Under the pieces are notes generated by a model, which was not told the origin of the DNA, did not search any database, and saw only the letters and a program-made list of their open reading frames with translations. From Planctomycetaceae bacterium (GTDB lineage: Bacteria > Planctomycetota > Planctomycetia > Planctomycetales > Planctomycetaceae): DNA of 64,000 nucleotides. Numbering within the stretch: the first letter of the stretch is position 1; each line of letters begins with the position of its first letter. Shown here one piece after another: positions 47,209 through 53,578 of the stretch. The stretch covers positions 62,001 to 126,000 of the forward strand of contig PBSL01000036.1 of NCBI GenBank assembly GCA_002726205.1, written 5' to 3'. The position numbers were made by a program, and so were the translations under genes.

Positions 47209-48219
47209 ATGACCTCACCGATCAAGACCACTGTCGTCGGCAGTTACCCCGTCCCCGAGTGGTTGAGGGCCTATCCGACGGCCGCTCATCTGCGTGACGC
47301 GACGATGGTCGTATTGAAATCCCAGGAGCTTGCCGGCCTGGACGTGATCAGCGACGGCGAGTTGTCCCGGTTCGATGTCAACCATCCCGAGACCAACGGG
47401 ATGATCGATTACTTTGTCGGGCCCCTGGAGGGCGTGAGCACCGAGTTGTCCGGTGAGGAGTTGGCGAGGTTTCGCGCGTTGCCGGATTTCGAGTTTCGTT
47501 CGCGGCCGGCCGGCGTGGTGCGAACCGCCCTGGGACCGGGGCGGCTGGACCTGCTCGAGGACTTCACCTGGGTCCGCGATCTGTCAGCGGCGCCGCTGAA
47601 ATTCACCGTGACCAGTCCGTACATGCTCGCGCGAACCCTGCTCGACTCCCACTACGGGGATCTCGAGCCGTTGGTTCTTGCCCTCGGCGACGTGCTGGCC
47701 GGCCAGGTGGCCGGGATTGATGCCGACGTGGTCCAGGTCGATGAAGCCAACCTGCCGGGACGGCCCGGGGACGCGGCACTGGCCGCGGCTGGGATCAACC
47801 GTGTGCTGGCCGGGGTCACGACGCAACGTGCCGTTCACCTCTGCTTCGGCAATTACGGGGGCCAGACGATCCAGCAGGGGACCTATGCCGATCTGCTGCC
47901 GTTCCTGAATGCCCTGGAATGCGACCACCTGGTGTTGGAGTTCGCTCGACGGGGTGACGCCGAGTTGGAGGTCTTTGGCGAGTTGAAGCCGGAGATCTCG
48001 CTGGGGATCGGCGTGATCGACATCAAGGACAACGAGGTCGAGTCGGTCGACGTGGTGGCGTCGCGGATCGAGCGGGCGATTGATGTGTTGGGGGAGGACC
48101 GGATCGGGTGGGTCCATCCCGATTGCGGATTCTGGATGTTGCCGCGGAGCGTGGCCGACCGGAAAATCGAGGCTCTGGTCGCCGGTCGAGACAAGGTGTG
48201 TGGTGCGGGAGGGACCTGA
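47209..48219 (+). CDS. MetE C-terminal-like methyltransferase
   Basis: This 336-residue protein matches the zinc-dependent C-terminal domain of cobalamin-independent methionine synthase without the N-terminal duplicate. It starts with TTVVGSYPVPEWL. Probable zinc ligands are all present: His210 and Cys212 (AVHLCFGNYGG), Glu244 (LVLEFARRGD) and Cys306 (VHPDCGFWML). The motif VQVDEANL near residue 176 lines the active site. Such short forms use alternative methyl donors or thiol acceptors; true methionine synthesis is not implied. No ribosome binding site is seen; TATCAT ends 7 bp before the ATG. It sits between the enolase-superfamily and KdgF-like genes. Confidence 0.85.
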   Translation: MTSPIKTTVVGSYPVPEWLRAYPTAAHLRDATMVVLKSQELAGLDVISDGELSRFDVNHPETNGMIDYFVGPLEGVSTELSGEELARFRALPDFEFRSRPAGVVRTALGPGRLDLLEDFTWVRDLSAAPLKFTVTSPYMLARTLLDSHYGDLEPLVLALGDVLAGQVAGIDADVVQVDEANLPGRPGDAALAAAGINRVLAGVTTQRAVHLCFGNYGGQTIQQGTYADLLPFLNALECDHLVLEFARRGDAELEVFGELKPEISLGIGVIDIKDNEVESVDVVASRIERAIDVLGEDRIGWVHPDCGFWMLPRSVADRKIEALVAGRDKVCGAGGT

Positions 48220-48223
48220 GGCG

Positions 48224-48583
48224 ATGCCCCATATCAATATCAATGATGTCGAACCGCTCGAGATTCTGCCGGGGTGCCGGATGCGGACGCCCTACGGTGA
48301 GAACCTGATGCTGAGCTACCTGGAGATGGACGAGGGGGCCGTTGTGCCCCTGCACAGTCATCCTCACGAGCAGGGGGGGATGTTGCTCGAAGGGCGGATG
48401 GAGTTGACGATCGGCGAGGAGGTGCGGGTCTGCGAGGCGGGTGAGTTGTTCATCATCCCGCCGGGAACGCCGCACAAGGCCGTCGCCGTCGGTGGGCCAG
48501 CCCGGGTGCTGGACGTGTTCAGCCCGGTTCGAGAGGATTACGCCGAGCTGTACAACAAGTACATTCCCGCGACCGACGGGTGA
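48224..48583 (+). CDS. KdgF-like cupin, unsaturated monouronate metabolism
   Basis: This is a 119-residue single cupin domain. Metal ligands are His44, His46, Gln50 and His84 in VPLHSHPHEQGG and PPGTPHKAVA. The combination of HSHPHEQ with the ending VLDVFSPVREDY is typical of KdgF, which opens the ring of 4,5-unsaturated galacturonate or mannuronate to 5-keto-4-deoxyuronate after GH88/GH105 or lyase action. The gene follows the MetE-like gene by 4 bp, after a GGGAGG site. The GH105-type and GH88-type genes in the same locus support the assignment. Many related small cupins are uncharacterised, so the activity needs testing. Confidence 0.75.
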   Translation: MPHININDVEPLEILPGCRMRTPYGENLMLSYLEMDEGAVVPLHSHPHEQGGMLLEGRMELTIGEEVRVCEAGELFIIPPGTPHKAVAVGGPARVLDVFSPVREDYAELYNKYIPATDG

Positions 48584-48589
48584 GCCGGT

Positions 48590-49369
48590 TCAGAGTCGCT
48601 GGATCATCAGGCCGCCGTCGATGGTGAGTACCTGTCCGGTGGCGTAAGGCAGGTCGCCCCGGACGAGCATCGCAACGGCGCGGCCGACGTCCTCGGGTTC
48701 ACCCCAGCGACCCTCGACCGTCAGGCCTTCGGCAATCAGTCGATCGTATTTCTCGGTGACCCCGGCGGTCATGTCGCTGTGGATGATCCCGGGCTGGACC
48801 TCGTAGACCGAGACGCCGTGAGGGGCCATTCGCACGGCCCAGAGGCGAGTGGCCATGCGGGTGGCCGACTTGCTGAGGCAGTAGTCACCTCGCCCGACCG
48901 AGACGACGTCTCCCGAGACCGACGAGATGTTGACGACCGTGCCCCGGTAGGCCGGGTCGGCTTCCTGCTGCTCGATCATCCAGCGGGCGCACGCCTGTGT
49001 CAGAAAGAAGGGCCCCTGCAGGTTGACTGCCAGTACCCGTTCGAACGATTCCTCGTCAGCCTCGAGGATATCCCGGCGTCCCGGCGAGGTGATGCCCGCG
49101 TTGTTGACGAGCACGTGCAACGCCTTGAATCGATCGCGAACCTGCTCGAGGATCGCCTGGCGATCCTCGCTGCTGGCGATATCGCCGCGGCAGTAGCAGA
49201 TCTCGGCTCCGGTCTGTTCGAGTGAATCCAGGACCGAGGCAACCTCGGCATCGGGTCGCAGCCCGTTGACGGCCAACCGGCATCCCCCGGCAGCCAATTC
49301 CCGGGCGATGCCCAGCCCGATGCCTCGCGTGCCTCCGGTGATCAGTGCGACCGGCCGTCGATCATCCAT
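48590..49369 (-). CDS. Short-chain dehydrogenase/reductase
   Basis: The ATG at 49369 gives a 259-residue classical SDR. The NAD(P) site is ALITGGTRGIGLGIARELA at residues 8-26. NNAG is at about residue 90, the catalytic Ser lies in NISSVSG near 145, and YCLSK supplies Tyr and Lys near 160. The ending ATGQVLTIDGG is typical. Automated pipelines would call it FabG, but its overlap with the GH88 gene (8 bp) and the facing KdgF-like gene make a KduD-like oxidation or reduction of a deoxy-keto-uronate more likely. It is translated after the GH88 gene on the minus strand. Confidence 0.88.
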   Translation of the reverse strand: MDDRRPVALITGGTRGIGLGIARELAAGGCRLAVNGLRPDAEVASVLDSLEQTGAEICYCRGDIASSEDRQAILEQVRDRFKALHVLVNNAGITSPGRRDILEADEESFERVLAVNLQGPFFLTQACARWMIEQQEADPAYRGTVVNISSVSGDVVSVGRGDYCLSKSATRMATRLWAVRMAPHGVSVYEVQPGIIHSDMTAGVTEKYDRLIAEGLTVEGRWGEPEDVGRAVAMLVRGDLPYATGQVLTIDGGLMIQRL

Positions 49370-50756
49370 CCCGGCTGTCCCCGGTTGACCCGAAAAACGT
49401 GTAATCCCGGCCCCCGGCCAGTCGTTGGACATGCAGGGCGGCTTCGCGGAGATGGTAGTCACCCCAGAGACACGATTCGCCACGTGGTATGGCCGATCCG
49501 TCGGGCACGTGATCCCAGCCATTGGGGCGATGGTAGATGGCGTGGAGCAGCAGCCCCTGGTGCTCGGGGTCGGTCGAGAGGTAGGGTTCCTCCAACAGCG
49601 TGGACAACACCGCCAGCCCCGCCTGCGTGTAACGCTCCGACGCGGTCGGGTCGGTCGAGGCCAGGACCTGTCCGAGTCGTATCAGTCCCTGGCAGGCAAT
49701 CGCCGCCGCCGAACTGTCGACGGGCTCGTGGTCGTTGAAGGGATCGGCCGGCCGGTCGCGATGATCGGGCAGGGCGGCCAACCCGGGTGCGGCGGTGTCC
49801 CAGTAGGGTATTCCGTCGGTGGGCGTCGATTCGATGTAGAAGTCACAACTGGCCGTCGCGGCCCGCAACATCATCTCGCGGATCGCCGCACGTCCTCCCA
49901 GCGAATCGAGTTCCTCGTCACTGACGCTGGGCAGGTATTCCAGCAACTCGGCGTATCCGAGCATGATCCAGGCCAGCCCCCTGGTCCAGGTGGAAAACGG
50001 GGAGTAGCCCTGCTGAGTCGAGGCACAGCGGTAACGGCCGTCGCTGGTGTTGAACAGGCTCTCGTGGGCCACGCGTCCCCGGGTGTCGTACCGGTCCCGG
50101 CCCTCGCCGTAATAGACGTTGTAACGGGCGGTGGTCCGCGCGTGTTGTACCAGCCGGTCGAGCAGGCTGATCGGCTGGTCGTGTTCGCCGATCAACTGGT
50201 GTTCGAGTTGGTGGGCCAGTGCGAGTGAACGGAGGCTGCGGATGGTGTCGGCAAACAGCGAGTGGGGTCCGTTGAACGAGCAGATGAAGCCGTCGCCGTC
50301 GGCGGTTGTCGTCCAGCGGGCCGCCTGGACGGCGCCGCTGACCTTCAGCGCCAGTTCGAAGTGGTCTTTTTCTGCCGGTGACGCCTCGAAACGGCTCTCA
50401 CCCGCCAGTCTCCAGAGGTGGCCGTAGGTGCTGACGATGTTGAAGCCGTGGTCATGAACGCCGGTGTGGGTCAGGTGCGACGTCATCTGGGCCAGGGTGG
50501 CCTCGCGACCCGAGTCAAGAAATCGCCTCTCCTCGGTGGCATCGAACTGCAGCAGCGACGAGCCGAACTGGAAGCCCCGGGTCCAATCGGTCCATCCACG
50601 CGACGTGTAACGACCCCCGACGGTGTAGACCGGCGATGCGGTGTCGGGTCGCGCGTGGCCGGTCAGCAGGTCGAGCGAACGGGCCGAGACCTCCCAGAAC
50701 CGGCCGGTTGCGGCCAGCAGATCAGCCGCGCAGCGGCGGGTCTCCAGGTCAATCAT
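49362..50756 (-). CDS. Glycoside hydrolase family 88-like unsaturated glucuronyl hydrolase
   Basis: This 464-residue protein starts at ATG 50756; a TTG at 50774 is also in frame. Family features are HDHGF near residue 105, with the first catalytic Asp; QGYSPFSTWTRGLAW near 250, matching StWaRGqAW; DSSAAAIACQGLIRLG near 350; and SCLWGDYHLREA near the end, matching iwGDYyflEaL. At the place of the second catalytic Asp (usually IDNMMNL) the sequence reads ICSFNGPHSL, so that residue may be missing. No signal peptide is visible, so it would act on imported oligosaccharides. It overlaps the SDR gene by 8 bp and faces the forward carbohydrate run. Confidence 0.85.
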   Translation of the reverse strand: MIDLETRRCAADLLAATGRFWEVSARSLDLLTGHARPDTASPVYTVGGRYTSRGWTDWTRGFQFGSSLLQFDATEERRFLDSGREATLAQMTSHLTHTGVHDHGFNIVSTYGHLWRLAGESRFEASPAEKDHFELALKVSGAVQAARWTTTADGDGFICSFNGPHSLFADTIRSLRSLALAHQLEHQLIGEHDQPISLLDRLVQHARTTARYNVYYGEGRDRYDTRGRVAHESLFNTSDGRYRCASTQQGYSPFSTWTRGLAWIMLGYAELLEYLPSVSDEELDSLGGRAAIREMMLRAATASCDFYIESTPTDGIPYWDTAAPGLAALPDHRDRPADPFNDHEPVDSSAAAIACQGLIRLGQVLASTDPTASERYTQAGLAVLSTLLEEPYLSTDPEHQGLLLHAIYHRPNGWDHVPDGSAIPRGESCLWGDYHLREAALHVQRLAGGRDYTFFGSTGDSRDG

Positions 50757-50820
50757 GACCGTACACTCTCTCAAGCCCCGGCGATGCCGATCCGACAGGT
50801 CTTGTGAGCGACCGCCGGAG

Positions 50821-51102
50821 TCAGACCATCGGCTCTTTCTTTTCGGTTATGACCGGCAGCGGTGGATCCTTCTCACACATCTCGGCGTTGAGTGCGGTGA
50901 ACCCATTCCATTCCTCGGGAAGGTTGTCCTCGTGGAAGATCGCCTCCACCGGGCACTCGATCACACAGGCCTCGCAGTCAATGCACTCGTCCGGATGGAT
51001 GTAGAGCATCGACTGGCCTTCGTAGAAACACTCGACGGGGCAAACCGGCACGCAGTCGGTGTACTTACAGTTGAAACACGGTTCAGCAACGACGTGCGTC
51101 AT
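50821..51102 (-). CDS. fdxA: 7Fe ferredoxin (3Fe-4S plus 4Fe-4S)
   Basis: This is a 93-residue bacterial-type ferredoxin. The first cluster region holds Cys9, Cys17 and Cys21 ([16 protein letters not shown], with an extra Cys12). The second holds Cys40, Cys43, Cys46 and Cys50 ([12 protein letters not shown]). The spacing C-x7-C-x3-C-P with the acidic tail [15 protein letters not shown] is characteristic of FdxA-type ferredoxins. It is a small electron carrier of the cytoplasm. AAGGGA precedes the ATG. Its promoter lies at 51196-51225, back to back with that of the ECF sigma factor. Confidence 0.96.
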   Translation of the reverse strand: MTHVVAEPCFNCKYTDCVPVCPVECFYEGQSMLYIHPDECIDCEACVIECPVEAIFHEDNLPEEWNGFTALNAEMCEKDPPLPVITEKKEPMV

Positions 51103-51195
51103 CAGGATCCCTTTTTGTTCAAGACGCCACGCAAGGATCCGGGTCGCATCAGCGTGAGCAGGCGATCCCGGAGTGAATTGACGAGCTAAGTGCGG

Positions 51196-51225
51196 ATGTT
51201 AGTAGTGGCTGCGTCCAAGTGTCAA
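51196..51225 (-). promoter_or_regulatory. Sigma70-type promoter of the ferredoxin gene
   Basis: On the minus strand TTGACA (51220-51225) and TAACAT (51196-51201) are spaced by 18 bp, giving a leader of roughly 87 nt to the ATG at 51102. Confidence 0.65.
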
Positions 51226-51301
51226 GTGGCCACGTGGCCGGTTCTTGAATATCAAGACCCTGTGATGACAGCGGTTGCATCGGTACCAGCGAAGACCCAT
51301 C

Positions 51302-51330
51302 TTGCCTCAGGTCTGGTCCCCGACTACAGT
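51302..51330 (+). promoter_or_regulatory. Sigma70-type promoter of the ECF sigma factor gene
   Basis: TTGCCT (51302-51307) and TACAGT (51325-51330) are spaced by 17 bp, with a predicted leader of about 46 nt to the TTG at 51383. Its position inside the longer upstream frame argues against a start at 51275. Confidence 0.55.
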
Positions 51331-51382
51331 TTGCGCCGGAGCGGCCTGGGCGTGTTTCCCGATCTCCAACAAACGCAGTTCT

Positions 51383-51991
51383 TTGGCACTGACCGAAGTC
51401 GATCGCAGTTTGCTTGATCGCTGCCTGGCCCATCAGCCCGGTGCGTGGGAGGACTTTGTTGATCGCTTTATTGGGCTGTTCGTCCACGTGATCAACCACA
51501 CCGGGCACGTCCGCAGCGTCCGGCTGGCGAAGCCGGATGTCGATGACCTGTGTGCCGAGATTTTCCTGGCGCTGTTGGCCGACGATTTTTCCGTCCTCAG
51601 GCGATTCAAGGGGAAGTGTTCCTTGGCGACCTATCTGACGGTCATCGCCCGGCGTCTCGTTGTTCGGGAGATGGCGCGACGCCGCAAGGCCGAGGCCTTC
51701 GGACACGTCTCGGCGCACCATGGCGGCGGCGGTCCGAGCCAGCCCCGGGCACCGCACGAAAGTCGGATCGATGATCGCGACGAAGTGGATGCGATGCTGG
51801 CGGGCCTGTCAGCCCGCGATGCCGAGATCGTACGGCAATTTCACCTGGAAGGCCGAAGCTACGGCGAGATCAGCCAGCGGTTGGAGATCCCGGAAAACTC
51901 GATCGGACCCACGCTGGCCCGTGCCCGGGAACAGCTGAGACGCCGCAGCGGTTCTTCCCAGCCAGACCACCCGACTCCGGCAGGCGGCTAG
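51383..51991 (+). CDS. Planctomycete-type ECF sigma-70 family RNA polymerase sigma factor
   Basis: The TTG at 51383 gives 202 residues beginning ALTEVDRSLLDRCLAHQPGAWEDF, the opening expected of this planctomycete group. Region 2 spans about residues 10-95, with FVDRFIGLFVHVINHTG and the helix DVDDLCAEIFLALLADDF that contacts core polymerase, then CSLATYLTVIARRLVVREM. Region 4 is the HTH LSARDAEIVRQFHLEGRSYGEISQRL near 140-165. It directs transcription of an unknown regulon. No anti-sigma factor is adjacent. It shares its stop (CTAG) with the convergent DUF1501 gene. Confidence 0.9.
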   Translation: MALTEVDRSLLDRCLAHQPGAWEDFVDRFIGLFVHVINHTGHVRSVRLAKPDVDDLCAEIFLALLADDFSVLRRFKGKCSLATYLTVIARRLVVREMARRRKAEAFGHVSAHHGGGGPSQPRAPHESRIDDRDEVDAMLAGLSARDAEIVRQFHLEGRSYGEISQRLEIPENSIGPTLARAREQLRRRSGSSQPDHPTPAGG

Positions 51992-53313
51992 ACCAACTCG
52001 TTGATCAGCCGGCGTTCCTCGAGCAGGTAACGTGGCCGGCCGTTGTGGTCGGGAAACTTCAGCGACGGATCGATGCCCAGATGGCGATAGATCATCGCCA
52101 GCACGTTTTCGGGCCGGTAGGGCCGATCCTTGGGCACGGCCCCGTTGGCATCCGAGGATCCCACCACCTGTCCGGTTCTCAGGTTGCCGCCGGCCAGCAC
52201 CACGCTCATCACCCGGCCCCAGTGGTCACGGCCGGCATTGCCGTTGATCCGGGGTGTCCGGCCAAACTCACCCATGCAAACCACCAGGGTCCGGGCAGCC
52301 AGGCCGCGATCGTGCAGGTCGTCGACCAGGGTGGCGACACCCTGGTCGAAGGAGGGGCCCTTGGCCCGCATTCGTTTCTCGACGCCGTTGTGGTCGTCCC
52401 AGCTGCCGAGGCTGTTGGCACGGACCGAGATGAAGGTCACGCCATTCTCGACGAGACGGCGAGCCAGCAGCATGTTCTGGCCCATGGCGTGGTTGCCATA
52501 ACGAGCCCGGGTCGCAGCAGACTCGCGACCGATGTCAAATGCTCTCCGGGCACCCTCGCCGGTGACCATCTCGAAGGCGTCCTCGGTGAACTGGTCGATT
52601 GCTTCCGAGACCCCGTGATTGTCGATGGTCCGTCGGGCGGCGTCGAAACCGGTCAGCAGGCTCCGGCGGTCTCGCAGTCGGGTTGCCGTCAGTCCCTTGA
52701 GCAGGCTGAGATTCGGGACACTGAAGTTCTTCACGTGGGCGTCCTTGCCACTGTTGAACGGGTTGTAGCCCTTGCCGAGCCAGCCAGCGCGGCCAAACCG
52801 CATGCTGTTGGGCAGCGAGACGAACGGCGGCATCCCGGGGCTGTTGGCACCACGGACTTTTGCCGTCAGTGATCCAATGCAGGGCATGTCGTTGTCACGG
52901 TTTTGTCGATCGCGGAGATAGTATCCCGTCTGTGTCAGGTGGCTGCTGGTGCCGTGGCTGCCCGAGTCGTGATGGATCGATCGGATCACCGCCAGCTTGT
53001 CCATGATCGCGGCCTGGCCGGTCATCAACTGGCTGAACACGACACCGGAAACGTTGGTGGCGATCGGTTCGAGCGGACCCCGATACTCCGTCGCCGCATC
53101 CGGCTTGGGATCGTAGGTCTCGTGCTGCGTCGGTCCACCGGCCATCTCGACGTAGATCACGGCGGTGTCGGGAACCGCGGTGCCGGCTTTCCTGGAATTG
53201 GCGGCCTGGAGTCGGAGGATCTCGGGGACGGAAAGCCCGATCGTCCCGGCCAGTCCGGCTTGCAGCAGCGTCCGTCGTGAAAGGCGGTCACAAAATTCGT
53301 TGTCTGACGACAT
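51988..53313 (-). CDS. DUF1501 (sulfatase-like fold) Tat-exported protein
   Basis: The ATG at 53313 gives 441 residues. A twin-arginine motif is present (SRRTLLQAGLAGTIGLSVPEI near residues 12-32), so folded export is likely. The DUF1501 body has IYVEMAGGPTQHETYDPKPDA, IRSIHHDSGSHGTSSHLTQTG, and near the C-terminus CMGEFGRTPRINGNAGRDHW, all family hallmarks that resemble metal sites of the alkaline phosphatase/sulfatase superfamily. In Planctomycetes these usually pair with a DUF1549/DUF1553 cytochrome gene; none is adjacent here. Function is unknown. A promoter lies at 53421-53449. Confidence 0.95.
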   Translation of the reverse strand: MSSDNEFCDRLSRRTLLQAGLAGTIGLSVPEILRLQAANSRKAGTAVPDTAVIYVEMAGGPTQHETYDPKPDAATEYRGPLEPIATNVSGVVFSQLMTGQAAIMDKLAVIRSIHHDSGSHGTSSHLTQTGYYLRDRQNRDNDMPCIGSLTAKVRGANSPGMPPFVSLPNSMRFGRAGWLGKGYNPFNSGKDAHVKNFSVPNLSLLKGLTATRLRDRRSLLTGFDAARRTIDNHGVSEAIDQFTEDAFEMVTGEGARRAFDIGRESAATRARYGNHAMGQNMLLARRLVENGVTFISVRANSLGSWDDHNGVEKRMRAKGPSFDQGVATLVDDLHDRGLAARTLVVCMGEFGRTPRINGNAGRDHWGRVMSVVLAGGNLRTGQVVGSSDANGAVPKDRPYRPENVLAMIYRHLGIDPSLKFPDHNGRPRYLLEERRLINELV

Positions 53314-53420
53314 TAGCGATTCCCGTGAAACCAATCCCGACTCGGAACAACGCGGCCAGAACGCCTCAGATCACCATCCCGGTCGCCGGGGATCAACACC
53401 CGTGAAAGTCAGCTCAAGCG

Positions 53421-53449
53421 ATGGTATCGGCCCTCTTCGGGGGGGTCAA
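53421..53449 (-). promoter_or_regulatory. Putative sigma70-type promoter of the DUF1501 gene
   Basis: On the minus strand TTGACC (53444-53449) and TACCAT (53421-53426) are spaced by 17 bp, about 100 bp before the ATG at 53313. Confidence 0.5.
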
Positions 53450-53482
53450 TGAGTTTCATCGGGACGGTTCTTCAATGACTTG

Positions 53483-53511
53483 TTGACAGCCCGTGGCGGT
53501 GCGGGTAACAG
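53483..53511 (+). promoter_or_regulatory. Sigma70-type promoter of the esterase-like gene
   Basis: TTGACA (53483-53488) and TAACAG (53506-53511) are spaced by 17 bp, giving a leader of about 60 nt to the ATG at 53579. It is divergent from the DUF1501 promoter. Confidence 0.6.
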
Positions 53512-53578
53512 GGAGGGGTGCGGGGAATTGAATTGATGGGTTTTCTGCACGTTCAAGGGTCAACACGAGGGGCTGGGA

